The position numbers and the translations under genes were made by a program. A model generated the notes under the pieces. It ran no database searches, was not told the origin of the DNA, and saw only the letters and a program-made list of their open reading frames with translations. A stretch of DNA of 64,000 nt from Mycolicibacterium sp. P1-5 (GTDB lineage: Bacteria > Actinomycetota > Actinomycetes > Mycobacteriales > Mycobacteriaceae): NCBI RefSeq assembly GCF_008329565.1, contig NZ_NPKT01000009.1, positions 62,001 to 126,000 of the forward strand, read 5' to 3'. Position 1 is the first letter of the stretch; every line of letters starts with the position of its first letter. This document shows positions 44,525 through 53,858 of the stretch, piece by piece.

Positions 44525-46027
44525 TCAGATCAAGATTCCTGGCCCGATGTCGGGCAGCTCCCGAATACCAAATTGCTCGCTCAGGACTCGGGCGGCAGCG
44601 TGCATGCCACACATTCCGTGCACGCCCGGCCCCGGTGGCGTGGCCCCTGAGCACAGATATACGTTGCCCAGTGGCGTGCGGTACGGGTTCCACCGCGGCA
44701 CCGGGCGGGCCAGGATGCGGTACATCGACACCGTGCCCACCGCGATATCGCCGCCGACGTAGTTCGGGTTGTGCCCAGCCATCGCGGCGGCCGGGATGCA
44801 GCGTGAGCCGATCACGACATCGCGGAAGCCGGGCGCGAACCGTTCGATGTGTGCGGTCACCGCCTCGGTCATATCGTGGGTCGAGCTGTTCGGCACGTGG
44901 GCGTACGTCCACAGCGGCCGAGTTCCGCCGGACCCGAACCGGGTGGAATCCACCACGGTGGGCTGGCTGGCCAGCGTCATCGGGGTCGCGCTGTGCCGGC
45001 CGGCCGCGGTGTCCTTCTCCGCCTGCTTCATCTCCTCGCGGCTGCCCCCGATGTGAAGAGTGCCGGCCTCGGCCAGCCGAGGGTCGGTCCACGGCACCGG
45101 CCCCGACAGCGCGAAGTCGACCTTCGCCACCCCGTTTCCGGGAGTGAACCGTCCGAGCGCCGATCGGTAGTTCTCGGGCAGTCGAGACCCGAACACCTGC
45201 GTCAGGGTCCATGGCGAAGTGTCGAACAGGTAGGCCCGCGCCGGCGGCAGCTGCGCGGAGTCGGTGATCTGGCAATCGGTGACGACCTCGACCCCTCGCG
45301 CGGCAAGGTCGGTCAGCAGTGCCTGGGTGATCGACTGGCTACCGCCGATGGGTATCGGCCATCCGTGACTGTGCGCCAACGTTCCGAGGAGCAGCGCCGT
45401 AGCGGCACCGGCCAGCGAAGGGATCTCGACGTTGGCGTGGGCGGAAACCCCGGTGAGCAGTGCACCCGCGCGCGGCGCCCTGGTAAGCCGATCCCACAGC
45501 GGGGTGCCCAACTCGAGCGCGCGCGCCGCCAGCGCTGCCGCCTCTGCCAGCCCCGACGGCCGCGCCGCACTGGCCGGCAGGCTGCGGACGTCGGAGAGCC
45601 CGAGATCGCGGACGGTCGCCCAGCCCTCGACGAGGGGAGCCATGACCCGCCGATAGGTCCGACCTTCCTGGGCGCCATCCTCTGCCAACTCGCCGACCGT
45701 GCGGTTGAGATCTTCATAGGCCACCGCGGCTCGGCCGTCGAGGAGCGGTTGGGCGAAAGCGATCGACGGGTGCTGCAAATCGACGCCGCGCGCAGGGAGA
45801 TCGAACTGTTCGAAAAACGGTGAAGCCACCGCCATCGGATGCACGGCCGAGCACACGTCATGCAGCAACGGCACGCCGAGGTCCAACTCCTCGGTGCGGC
45901 AACCACCACCCGGGGTGGACTCGGATTCCAGTACCTGCGCGGACAAACCGGCGGCAGCGGCAATGACGGCGGCCGCAAGTCCGTTCGGGCCGGACCCCAC
46001 GACCACCACGTCCACGGGTGCGCTCAC
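44525..46027 (-). CDS. phytoene dehydrogenase-like FAD oxidoreductase
   Basis: A 500-residue protein of the CrtI-related NAD(P)/FAD-dependent oxidoreductases. The N-terminal FAD motif is VDVVVVGSGPNGLAAAVIAA followed by ESTPGGGCRTEEL; the C-terminal FAD motif is NVYLCSGATPPGPGVHGMCG. It is related to mycobacterial Rv2997/Rv3829c-type proteins; carotenoid desaturation is not implied, since no other carotenoid genes are here. GTG 46027 is used, giving a normal distance to the FAD motif; GTG 46054 is an alternative. It is followed leftward by the GH15 operon after 86 bp. Confidence 0.8.
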   Translation of the reverse strand: MSAPVDVVVVGSGPNGLAAAVIAAAAGLSAQVLESESTPGGGCRTEELDLGVPLLHDVCSAVHPMAVASPFFEQFDLPARGVDLQHPSIAFAQPLLDGRAAVAYEDLNRTVGELAEDGAQEGRTYRRVMAPLVEGWATVRDLGLSDVRSLPASAARPSGLAEAAALAARALELGTPLWDRLTRAPRAGALLTGVSAHANVEIPSLAGAATALLLGTLAHSHGWPIPIGGSQSITQALLTDLAARGVEVVTDCQITDSAQLPPARAYLFDTSPWTLTQVFGSRLPENYRSALGRFTPGNGVAKVDFALSGPVPWTDPRLAEAGTLHIGGSREEMKQAEKDTAAGRHSATPMTLASQPTVVDSTRFGSGGTRPLWTYAHVPNSSTHDMTEAVTAHIERFAPGFRDVVIGSRCIPAAAMAGHNPNYVGGDIAVGTVSMYRILARPVPRWNPYRTPLGNVYLCSGATPPGPGVHGMCGMHAAARVLSEQFGIRELPDIGPGILI

Positions 46028-46093
46028 CGTCGTCAGGTACCACCGGCCGGACACTGCTAACCGTCGCCGGGCGGGCTATTCCTGACGGCTACC

Positions 46094-46693
46094 TCAACGC
46101 TTCGCGATAGCGTGCCAGACCAGGTCGGCGATCGCGGCGCAGTAGTGCTCGGCGATCGGCTCCCGGGTGTACAGCGCCCGCACGTTGATCGGGGCGAGGA
46201 CGAGTTGCATCGCGGCGATCGTGTCGACACCCTCTCGCAGTTCGCCGCGCGCGGCGGCGCGATCGAACACCGCGCGGATACTGGCGAATCGCCTCATCCA
46301 AAACACCATCCGGGTGTCGTCGGCGAAGGCGGCGCGGTCGTCGACCACCATCGCTCGCAGGAGGCCGCGGCCGACGGTGTCGTTGACCTGCTGCGCCACC
46401 ATGGTGGCCAGGGCCTGCAGATCGGTGCGCAGAGATCCGGTGTCCGGTGCGGTGAGGACGTCGTTGCTCCAGTACAGGAGCGCCTCGAGTGCGAGCCGAC
46501 TTCCGTCTCCCCAATACTTCGTTATCAGAGATGCGTCGATCTTGTGACGAGAACACATCGTCGGGACGTCGAACCGCTCCAAGCCCCACCGCGTCAACTC
46601 GTCGTAGGCGGCGGTCATCACCGCATGCCGAACGTCTTCGGGGACGCCGGCGTCAATATGCTCCGAGTCGTCGTCGATTGGTCGACCTCCCAT
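46094..46693 (-). CDS. TetR-family regulator
   Basis: A 199-residue protein. The N-terminal DNA-binding domain is recognisable by [21 protein letters not shown] and the [19 protein letters not shown] recognition helix region; the C-terminal part is a helical ligand/dimer domain ([16 protein letters not shown]). ATG 46693 is chosen; TTG 46702 is possible. It is divergent from the MFS permease across 100 bp and is the nearest candidate regulator of that gene; I found no convincing palindrome between them. Confidence 0.8.
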   Translation of the reverse strand: MGGRPIDDDSEHIDAGVPEDVRHAVMTAAYDELTRWGLERFDVPTMCSRHKIDASLITKYWGDGSRLALEALLYWSNDVLTAPDTGSLRTDLQALATMVAQQVNDTVGRGLLRAMVVDDRAAFADDTRMVFWMRRFASIRAVFDRAAARGELREGVDTIAAMQLVLAPINVRALYTREPIAEHYCAAIADLVWHAIAKR

Positions 46694-46781
46694 CCCTGCC
46701 AATGGAGCTTATCCCGTCGATTTGCCGCCAATCCACGAATGCGCGAGTGCATGTCGTTATCGTGCTGATGACTTCGATTGC

Positions 46782-46787
46782 AGGAGA
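46782..46787 (+). promoter_or_regulatory. ribosome binding site supporting a TTG start
   Basis: AGGAGA, 6 nt before TTG 46794 of the MFS permease; no in-frame ATG/GTG nearby has comparable support. Confidence 0.6.
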
Positions 46788-46793
46788 GAAACA

Positions 46794-48113
46794 TTGCCCA
46801 CCGGTGAGCACTTAGCGAACACGCCGCCCCTTCGTCGGGTGATCGTCGGTGCGTCGATCGGAAACGCCGTGGAGTGGTATGACTTCGCGATCTACGGCTT
46901 TCTCGCGACCATCATTTCGATCAAGTTCTTCCCGCCCGGCAACGAAACAGCCGCGCTGTTGAACACGTTCGCGATCTTCGCCGCCGCCTTCTTCATGCGG
47001 CCGCTGGGCGGGTTCTTCTTCGGTCCACTGGGTGATCGCATCGGTCGCCAGCGGGTGCTGGCCCTGGTGATCCTGTTGATGTCCGGCTCGACATTGTTGA
47101 TCGGTCTGCTGCCCACCTACGCCTCCGTCGGTGTGGCGTCCCCGTTCCTGCTGCTGCTGTTGCGCTGCCTGCAGGGCTTCTCCTCCGGCGGTGAATATGG
47201 CGGCGGCGCATGCTATCTCGCCGAATTCTCGACGGATCGCCGGCGTGGGCTGGTGGTCGGGTTCCTTGTCTGGTCGGCCGTGTTGGGCTTTCTGGTGGGC
47301 TCGGTCACGGTGACCCTGCTGACGGCGCTGCTCCCCGCTGGCGCGATGGAAAGCTACGGGTGGCGGATACCGTTCCTGCTGGCCGGCCCGCTGGGCCTGG
47401 TCGGCCTCTACATCCGGCTACGCCTCCAGGACACCCCCGCGTTCGCCGAACTGTCGGAGGCTGACGAGGTCGCCGCGTCGCCGCTGCGGGAGGCCGTCAC
47501 CACGACGTGGGCGCCGATTCTGCAAGTCATCGGGCTGATGATCATCCACAACGTCGCCTTCTACGTGGTGTTCACCTATCTGCCAACCTATTTCATCAAG
47601 ACCCTGCACTTCTCCAAGACGGCATCGTTCGTCTCGATCACTACAGCGAGCGTCGTGGCGCTGGTCCTCATCCTGCCATTGGCGGCACTATCCGACCGGA
47701 TCGGACGGCGTCCGTTGCTGATCGCCGGCGCGGTCGGCTTCGTGGTGCTGTCGTATCCGGCGTTCTTGATGCTGAACACGGGATCGCTGCCCTACGCCGT
47801 TGCGGCCCACTGCCTGTTGGCCGCCATCGAGGCGGTGTTCGTCTCGGTATCGCTGGCGGTCGCGGCCGAGTTGTTCACCACCCGCTTGCGTTACAGCGGA
47901 CTGTCGATCGGCTACAACGTCTCGGTGGCCGTGTTCGGCGGCACCACACCCTACGTGGTGACGCTGCTAGCTGCTCGTACCGGTAACTCTTACGCCGCAG
48001 CAATTTACGTGATCATCGCCGCGGTCGTGTCGCTGGTCACGATACTGACGCTGCGCGAGACCGCGGGCAAACCGCTTCGGACGCTGGGAGTCACAGCTCC
48101 AACAGCAGCGTGA
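46794..48113 (+). CDS. MFS permease, metabolite:H+ symporter (MHS) family
   Basis: A 439-residue transporter with 12 predicted helices. The MHS-type signature [20 protein letters not shown] opens helix 1; [13 protein letters not shown] is the loop 2-3 motif, [15 protein letters not shown] is in helix 4, and [11 protein letters not shown] in the second half. Relatives (ProP, ShiA, KgtP) import proline/betaine, shikimate, 2-oxoglutarate and other organic acids. It could import a substrate of the catabolic genes to the right, but it is not part of that transcript. The start is TTG 46794. Its 3' end overlaps dtd by 23 bp on the opposite strand. Confidence 0.86.
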   Translation: MPTGEHLANTPPLRRVIVGASIGNAVEWYDFAIYGFLATIISIKFFPPGNETAALLNTFAIFAAAFFMRPLGGFFFGPLGDRIGRQRVLALVILLMSGSTLLIGLLPTYASVGVASPFLLLLLRCLQGFSSGGEYGGGACYLAEFSTDRRRGLVVGFLVWSAVLGFLVGSVTVTLLTALLPAGAMESYGWRIPFLLAGPLGLVGLYIRLRLQDTPAFAELSEADEVAASPLREAVTTTWAPILQVIGLMIIHNVAFYVVFTYLPTYFIKTLHFSKTASFVSITTASVVALVLILPLAALSDRIGRRPLLIAGAVGFVVLSYPAFLMLNTGSLPYAVAAHCLLAAIEAVFVSVSLAVAAELFTTRLRYSGLSIGYNVSVAVFGGTTPYVVTLLAARTGNSYAAAIYVIIAAVVSLVTILTLRETAGKPLRTLGVTAPTAA

Positions 48114-48522
48114 CCGGGCCGTCGTTGACCGACTCGACCTGCATGTCGGCACCGAACAGCCCAGTCTCGACCTGGGCGCCCAACTCCCGCAGCGCATTGG
48201 CGAACAATGTAACGAGCGGTTCGGCGACCGCGCCCGGCGCCGCGGCGTTCCAGCTCGGCCTGCGCCCCTTCACCGTGCTGGCGTACAGCGTGAACTGACT
48301 GATCACCAGGATCGGTGCGGCGGCGTCAGCGGCCGACCGCTCGTCGTCGAGAATCCGCAACTGCCAGAGCTTTTCAGCCATCCGGTTGGCAATGGCGTCG
48401 GTGTCGGAATGGGTGACGCCCACCAGGGCCAGCAGCCCCTGACCGGACGGCCGGATCTCGCCGACCACGTCACCACCTACCGACACCGACGCCGAGGTGA
48501 CCCGTTGCACCAGCACTCGCAT
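48091..48522 (-). CDS. dtd: D-aminoacyl-tRNA deacylase
   Basis: A 143-residue Dtd protein, normal length. The SQFTLYAS motif (catalytic threonine) and [11 protein letters not shown] with the Gly-cisPro pair are diagnostic. It removes D-amino acids and glycine mischarged on tRNA. It is a housekeeping gene at the end of the leftward catabolic array, 26 bp after the aldehyde dehydrogenase stop; its presence there is probably positional. Confidence 0.93.
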   Translation of the reverse strand: MRVLVQRVTSASVSVGGDVVGEIRPSGQGLLALVGVTHSDTDAIANRMAEKLWQLRILDDERSAADAAAPILVISQFTLYASTVKGRRPSWNAAAPGAVAEPLVTLFANALRELGAQVETGLFGADMQVESVNDGPVTLLLEL

Positions 48523-48548
48523 GACTGCCGAAGCTAACGACGACCGCG

Positions 48549-49985
48549 CTACTCCCCCGTGCCGGCCGGCGCGAAGCCCAGGATGGCCTTGGACTCGAGG
48601 AACTCGTCCAGCCCTTCCTCACCCCATTCGCGACCGTTACCGCTCTGCTTGTATCCACCGAACGGCGCGGTGATGTCGAACGCGTGGTTGATGGTCACCG
48701 TGCCGGCGCGAATCCGGCGGGCCAGCGCGCGTGCCTGGTCAAGATCGGCTCCCGAGACGTAGCCGTAGAGTCCGTAGTCGGTGTCGTTGCCGATCTCGAT
48801 GGCCTGGTCCACGTCGTCATAGCCGAGGATGCACACCACGGGCCCGAAGATCTCCTCACGGGCGATCGTCATGTCGTTGTTGACGTCGGCGAACACGGTC
48901 GGACGCACGTAGTAACCGGTGTCCACGCCGTCCGGGCGGCCGGGGCCGCCGGCCACCACCGTCGCCCCCTCCTCGATACCCTTTTGAATCAATCCCTGGA
49001 CCTTCTCGAACTGCATTTTCGAGGCCACCGGACCGATCGCTGAATTGTCCGACAGGTCACCCACTTTGACACTCTCGGCAGTTGCACGAGCCACCGTGAC
49101 AGCCTCGTCGAGCCGTGAATTCGGCACCAGCATCCGCGACGGTGCGTTACAGCTCTGGCCGGAGTTCACCATCATCACCGAAACACCGGCTGCGACGCTC
49201 TGGGTGAACGCATCGTCGTCGAGCACGATGTTCGGGCTCTTGCCTCCGAGTTCCTGAGCGACGCGCTTGACTGTGGGTGCGGCGTTGCGCGCGACCTCGA
49301 TACCCGCCCGCGTCGATCCGGTGAACGACACCATGTCGATGCCGGGATGGCTGGACAGCGCCGTGCCGACGCCCGGGCCGTCGCCGAAGACCATGTTGTA
49401 GACCCCGGCCGGTACGCCTGCCGCGTCCATGACCTCGGTGAAGATCTGCCCGCTGAACGGCGCGACCTCCGACGGCTTGAGCACCATCGTGCAGCCGGCG
49501 GCCAGGGCCGGGAACACCTTGCAGGCGACCTGGTTGATCGGCCAGTTCCACGGCGTGATCAGCCCGCAGACACCGATCGGCTCTTTGGCCACCAGGGTGG
49601 CGCCCTTCTGCTCCTCGAAGGAGTAGTTCTTCAAGACATCTATGGCAGTCGAAAGCTGAAGCATGCCCATCATGACCTGCGAGCCCGACGCGAGCGATGG
49701 CGGCGCACCCATCTCCTCATGCACCGCGTCCCCGAGATCACCGGCGCGCTTCTGGTACTCCGCGAGCACCGCCTCAAGCACGTCGAGGCGCTCTTCACGG
49801 GTCGACTCCGACCACGCGATGAATGCCTTGCGGGCGGCCTTGACGGCCTTATCGACGTCAGCTGCGGCGCCGATGGCGATCTTGCCGCCGACCTGTTCGG
49901 TGGTCGGGTTGTCGACGTCGAGGGTCTTCAGCTCGTCCGGGTCGACCCATTGGCCATCGATGTAGAACTTCAAATATTCACGCAT
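48549..49985 (-). CDS. NAD(P)+-dependent aldehyde dehydrogenase
   Basis: A 478-residue [20 protein letters not shown], the glutamate motif [11 protein letters not shown], nucleophile cysteine in [13 protein letters not shown] and [12 protein letters not shown] are all present. It oxidises an aldehyde to a carboxylate. ATG 49985 is chosen over GTG 49991 because GAGGAGG (49994-50000) then lies 8 nt away. It follows the ThDP enzyme by 27 bp; an aldehyde released by that lyase is the obvious substrate, but this is inference. Confidence 0.9.
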   Translation of the reverse strand: MREYLKFYIDGQWVDPDELKTLDVDNPTTEQVGGKIAIGAAADVDKAVKAARKAFIAWSESTREERLDVLEAVLAEYQKRAGDLGDAVHEEMGAPPSLASGSQVMMGMLQLSTAIDVLKNYSFEEQKGATLVAKEPIGVCGLITPWNWPINQVACKVFPALAAGCTMVLKPSEVAPFSGQIFTEVMDAAGVPAGVYNMVFGDGPGVGTALSSHPGIDMVSFTGSTRAGIEVARNAAPTVKRVAQELGGKSPNIVLDDDAFTQSVAAGVSVMMVNSGQSCNAPSRMLVPNSRLDEAVTVARATAESVKVGDLSDNSAIGPVASKMQFEKVQGLIQKGIEEGATVVAGGPGRPDGVDTGYYVRPTVFADVNNDMTIAREEIFGPVVCILGYDDVDQAIEIGNDTDYGLYGYVSGADLDQARALARRIRAGTVTINHAFDITAPFGGYKQSGNGREWGEEGLDEFLESKAILGFAPAGTGE

Positions 49986-50012
49986 GGTCACATCCTCCTC
50001 AATCCGGGCGAG

Positions 50013-51725
50013 TTATTGGGTGCCTTCGGCGTACCAGGTCCTGAATCGGTCGTACTTGGGCATCTCCTCGGAGTTCGCCTTCGGGTCGATGCACACGTGC
50101 ACCACTCCGACTTTGCCACTGGCATAGGCGCGCGCTATCGCCGGGCCGATCTCCTCTTCTTTCTCCACGTACTCGCCGTGGCACCCGAAGCCCTCGGCGA
50201 TCTTGTCCATCCGGACGTCCTTGCTCCAGTGCACGCCCGGCTGCGGCGACGGCTGCTCGAAGGTCCGCTTGTAGACACCCACCTCGAGGCCCCACTGGTG
50301 GTCGACGCCGACCACACACACCAGCGGCAGGTTCTGCCGCGCCGCGGTCTCCAGTTCGGCGATGTGGAACAGGAACGCCGAGTCGCTGGTGAGCAGCATG
50401 ACCGGGCGCTTACCACCCTCGGCCACTGAGGCGCCGACGGCGTAGGGCAGCCCCGTGCCGAGGTGACCGAAGTTCTGGTTCCAGATCACGTCGCGCGGCT
50501 TGGTCTGCGAATAGGTCCACTGGAAGATCACGGTCGCGCCGCCGTCACGCACCAGGATGCCGTCGTCGAGTTCGTCGAACGCCTTGGTCGCCTCGACCAC
50601 GTAGCGCGCCGGGTGTACCGGGGTGCGTCCGCTCGGCGCCTCCTCGGCGACCCGAACCAGCTCGCCGGCGTCGGCTTTGATCAGGTTGTCGAGGTTGGCC
50701 GACGGGGAACGTGGGTTGTCCCGCAGCGCCTCGACCAATTGCGGTACGACGCCGCGCAGGTCACCGACCAAGGCCACGTCGACGGGCCGGTTGACGCCGA
50801 TGGCGGTCGGGTCCTGCTCGACCATCACCCACTTGCGGTTCGCGTTGTTGGCGGCCCAGTGCTGGGTTTTCCCGTAATGCATGGGCTCGCCGAGCTCGGT
50901 TCCCAACGCGACACAGAGGTCTGATTCCTCGACGGCCTCGTTCGCAGCCGGAGAGAACAGGTACGGGAACGTGCGGTCCTGCAGCCCGGGAATGAACGAT
51001 GTGCCGCCAGAGGTCTGGATCACCGGGCAGGCCATCAGCTCGGCCAGTTCCTTGACTTCGTGCTGGGTGCGGGAGGTGTGCACGCCGTGACCGACCAGCA
51101 AAACCGGGCTCTTGGCTTCGCGGATGAGCTTCACCGCCTCGGCTACCTCGCGGCTGCCCGCGCCTTGGTTCACCAGCCGGTAGGCCGACGGCGGCGGGGC
51201 GGCTTCGACGTCGAGCTCCTCGAGGATCACGTGCGACGGGAACTCGACGTAGGTCGGTCCCGGGGTACCGGACATCGCCTTGCGGATCGCCTCGTGGATG
51301 ATCTCGTCGGTCTGGTCGGCGTACTCGATGGAGCTGCTGTACTTCACCGATGCGGCGAAAAGTGGCTCCTGCTGGACGAATTGGATGCGGCCGCGGCGCA
51401 CCCGGCGCTCGGTGACGCGGGCCCGCTGCCCGCCGAGGAAAATGACCGGCGAGTTCTCGACGAGCGCGCACTGGATGGCGCCGGCGATGTTGGCCATGCC
51501 GGGGCCGAGCGTGCCGATGCACAGGCCCGGCTTGCCGGTCATCCGGGAGGCCGCCTCGGCCATGAAGCCGGCGCTCAGCTCGTGGTGCGGTGCCACGACC
51601 GACCAGCCGCGGGCATCGGCCTCGGTGAACATGTGCACGAAGTTCGGGTCCGGGATGCCGAACAGTGTGTTCACACCCTCGGCCTCGAACAGGTCGAGAA
51701 TGCGTTTGTAGACTGGTACACCCAT
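50013..51725 (-). CDS. ThDP-dependent enzyme, acetolactate synthase/2-hydroxyacyl-CoA lyase-like
   Basis: A 570-residue three-domain thiamine diphosphate enzyme. The activating glutamate is in HHELSAGFMAEA (about residue 48), LGPGMANIAGAI the PYR-domain loop, and the C-terminal ThDP site reads TSDSAFLFHIAELETAARQ. That DSAF...E-ET pattern is nearer to 2-hydroxyacyl-CoA lyase/oxalyl-CoA decarboxylase (GDSAFGFS..E.ET) than to acetolactate synthase (GDGSF). Placed between acyl-CoA dehydrogenases and an aldehyde dehydrogenase, a C-C lyase producing an aldehyde is plausible. It is not the ilvG (Rv1820) of this locus in M. tuberculosis. ATG 51725 follows AAGGAG. Confidence 0.78.
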   Translation of the reverse strand: MGVPVYKRILDLFEAEGVNTLFGIPDPNFVHMFTEADARGWSVVAPHHELSAGFMAEAASRMTGKPGLCIGTLGPGMANIAGAIQCALVENSPVIFLGGQRARVTERRVRRGRIQFVQQEPLFAASVKYSSSIEYADQTDEIIHEAIRKAMSGTPGPTYVEFPSHVILEELDVEAAPPPSAYRLVNQGAGSREVAEAVKLIREAKSPVLLVGHGVHTSRTQHEVKELAELMACPVIQTSGGTSFIPGLQDRTFPYLFSPAANEAVEESDLCVALGTELGEPMHYGKTQHWAANNANRKWVMVEQDPTAIGVNRPVDVALVGDLRGVVPQLVEALRDNPRSPSANLDNLIKADAGELVRVAEEAPSGRTPVHPARYVVEATKAFDELDDGILVRDGGATVIFQWTYSQTKPRDVIWNQNFGHLGTGLPYAVGASVAEGGKRPVMLLTSDSAFLFHIAELETAARQNLPLVCVVGVDHQWGLEVGVYKRTFEQPSPQPGVHWSKDVRMDKIAEGFGCHGEYVEKEEEIGPAIARAYASGKVGVVHVCIDPKANSEEMPKYDRFRTWYAEGTQ

Positions 51726-51744
51726 GCGAAACTCCTTGTTTCCG

Positions 51745-52692
51745 TTACAGATAGCGTTGAGCGAGTTGTTGACGATGTGCTGCGGGCGAGCCGAACAGCG
51801 AACGGTTCAGCGCGGCGCGCTTGAGGTAGACGTGGATGCCGCTCTCCCACGTGTAGCCGATACCGCCATGCAGTTGCATGGTCTTGCCTGCGACGTCGAC
51901 AGCGATGCCGCAGGCGTATGACTTCGCCATCGCGGCTGCCACGCCGGCATCGGGCCGGTCCTCGGCGACGGCGTGCACGGCAGCGTCCACCAATTGGCGG
52001 GACACCGCTATGTCCACGTACATGTCGGCGCAGGCGTGCTTGACGGCCTGGAACGAGCCGATCGGTCGGTCGAACTGGTGTCGCACCTTCACGTAGGCGA
52101 CCGTCGCGGCGAGCATCGCTTCGGCCACGCCCAGGCTGTCACAGGCGACGGCGACGGCGGCTCGCTCGTGAAGTCGGCGTATGACGGACTCGTCGGCGAA
52201 TCTCACTACGTCCGAGCACTGTTCGACCGCTACGCGGGCCAGCCGGCGCGTCTCGTCGAGCACCGGCTGGGGGGTGACGGTCACAGTCGCCTCGGCGACC
52301 CCGTCGTCGGTGACCACCAGAACCGTGTCGGCTCCTTCAGCGTCGGGCACGAAGTCGAACGGCTCGAACGCGAGGGCCACCCGGGTTGCGCCGGAAGCGA
52401 TGTCGGAAAGCAACCGCTCGCGAGTCTCGCTGGGCTGCAAGTTGTTCAGCACACCGACCGCCAGCACGGCGCTGCCGAGAAAGCTGGTGGTGCTGGCGGC
52501 GCGGCCCATCTCCTCGCAGATCACGGCGACCTCGGCGAACGTCGCACCGGCGCCGCCCAAGTGTTCCGGCACTTCGAGTCCGGTCCAGCCCGCATCGGCG
52601 AGAACGTCCCACTCGACCGCCCTGTCCTTGGCCAGCAGGTCACCGGCCACCTTCCGGAGTTCGGCATGGAACTCGTCGAATTGTCCTATCAT
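51745..52692 (-). CDS. acyl-CoA dehydrogenase, small (beta-type) subunit
   Basis: A 315-residue FadE-type protein, shorter than the usual 380 or more. It retains VKVRHQFDRPIGSFQAVKH (flavin/dimer contact) and MQLHGGIGYTWE, the latter with the glutamate that is a candidate catalytic base, but lacks part of the middle beta domain. Paired with the 389-residue gene just upstream (4-nt overlap), it matches the alpha2-beta2 acyl-CoA dehydrogenases of mycobacterial steroid degradation (ChsE-type), where two dissimilar FadE chains build one flavin site. Confidence 0.83.
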   Translation of the reverse strand: MIGQFDEFHAELRKVAGDLLAKDRAVEWDVLADAGWTGLEVPEHLGGAGATFAEVAVICEEMGRAASTTSFLGSAVLAVGVLNNLQPSETRERLLSDIASGATRVALAFEPFDFVPDAEGADTVLVVTDDGVAEATVTVTPQPVLDETRRLARVAVEQCSDVVRFADESVIRRLHERAAVAVACDSLGVAEAMLAATVAYVKVRHQFDRPIGSFQAVKHACADMYVDIAVSRQLVDAAVHAVAEDRPDAGVAAAMAKSYACGIAVDVAGKTMQLHGGIGYTWESGIHVYLKRAALNRSLFGSPAAHRQQLAQRYL

Positions 52693-53858
52693 TGAGCCGC
52701 ACTCGGCTCACGCGGTAAGCCGAGACCGCGCTCGGCGATGATGGTGCGCTGAATCTCGCTGGCGCCACCCGGAATCGTCCACTCCCAGGAGCCGATGAAG
52801 TCCAGCATCCACGACCCGGACTCCCAACCGCTCGACGCGGGCTTGGTGAGCGTCGTGTGGGCGGCCAGCCCACCGATCTCGGCGCCGAAATCGGTCATTC
52901 GCTGCAGCAGTTCGCTGTAGAACAGCTTCACCACCGATGCATCGGCCGCACCGGTGGCCCCTGTCTCGCTGCGTAGCACCAAATCCCGGCACAACCCGCG
53001 CAGCCCGGCGATCTCGATCTCGAACTGTGCCAGGCGATCGGCAATCAGTGCATCTTCGATCGGCTGGCAGGCGTCGACCAGCCACCGGAAGCCGGCATTG
53101 CCGAGCCGCTCGGCCAACTCCAGCATCGTCATCCCGCGCTCGGCGCCCAACGTCGCCTGCGCAACCTGCCAGCCTTCGTTCTCCGCTCCGATCAGGTTGA
53201 CCGCCGGAATGACCACGTCGTCGAGGAAGATCTCGCAGAAGTGCGATTCGCCGACCGCGTTACGGATCGGCCGAACCTCGATACCCGGCGTGGTCATGTC
53301 GAGCAGGAAGTAGGCGATCCCCCGTCGCTTCGGCGCGTCGGGGTCGGTGCGAGCCAGCAACAGGCACCAGTCCGCGTGCAATCCCCCACTGGCCCAGATC
53401 TTTTGACCGTTGACCACATAGGTGTCGTCGAGCCGGCGGGCGGTGGTGCGAAGGCTCGCCAGATCGGATCCGGCTTCGGGCTCGGAGAACCCCTGCACCC
53501 AGATCTCGCCGTCCAGAATCGCAGGCAGGTGCCGCTGGCGTTGTTCCTCGGTGCCGGCGACCAACAGGGTGGATGCGGCGTGGTGGATGCCGACGAAAGC
53601 CAGCACCAGTCGGGGGGCGTCGTGGGCGGCGAGCTCGGAATACAGCACGATCTGCTGGTCGACCGGCATCCCGCCGCCCCACCGCGCCGGCCAATGCGGC
53701 ACCGCGAAGCCGGCGGCGTGCAGTTCGGCGAACCAGGCCTTCTGGAAAGCGACGAATTCGGCTTCGGAGGCGTTGATCTGGTTGGCCCGCCAGTCGGTCG
53801 GCACATGGGTTTCGCACCAGGTGCGGACTTCGGCGCGGAAGTCGCCCAGGTCGGTCAT
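52689..53858 (-). CDS. acyl-CoA dehydrogenase, large (alpha-type) subunit
   Basis: A 389-residue FadE-type protein. VQGFSEPEAGSDLASLRT and VNGQKIWASGGLHADW are the flavin-binding segments, and IPGGASEIQRTIIAERGLGLP the C-terminal family signature; the usual catalytic glutamate before GGASE is replaced (TIPGGAS), supporting a need for the partner. It overlaps the 315-residue partner by 4 nt and the Gfo/Idh gene upstream by 4 nt. Predicted role: alpha,beta-dehydrogenation of a CoA thioester. Confidence 0.85.
   Translation of the reverse strand: MTDLGDFRAEVRTWCETHVPTDWRANQINASEAEFVAFQKAWFAELHAAGFAVPHWPARWGGGMPVDQQIVLYSELAAHDAPRLVLAFVGIHHAASTLLVAGTEEQRQRHLPAILDGEIWVQGFSEPEAGSDLASLRTTARRLDDTYVVNGQKIWASGGLHADWCLLLARTDPDAPKRRGIAYFLLDMTTPGIEVRPIRNAVGESHFCEIFLDDVVIPAVNLIGAENEGWQVAQATLGAERGMTMLELAERLGNAGFRWLVDACQPIEDALIADRLAQFEIEIAGLRGLCRDLVLRSETGATGAADASVVKLFYSELLQRMTDFGAEIGGLAAHTTLTKPASSGWESGSWMLDFIGSWEWTIPGGASEIQRTIIAERGLGLPREPSAAQ

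Noticed and set aside
44525..46027. CrtI-like gene as evidence of carotenoid biosynthesis
   Set aside because: No phytoene synthase, GGPP synthase or cyclase gene is nearby; the protein fits the general CrtI-related oxidoreductases.
46694..46793. TetR operator between the TetR at 46094 and the MFS permease
   Set aside because: Only short, imperfect dyads (for example around TGCGCGAGTGCA) were found, no better than chance.
50013..51725. Identification of the ThDP enzyme as the Rv1820/IlvG of this locus
   Set aside because: Its N-terminus and cofactor motif differ from IlvG, and it lies 43 kb from secA2; in this window no ilvG follows secA2.
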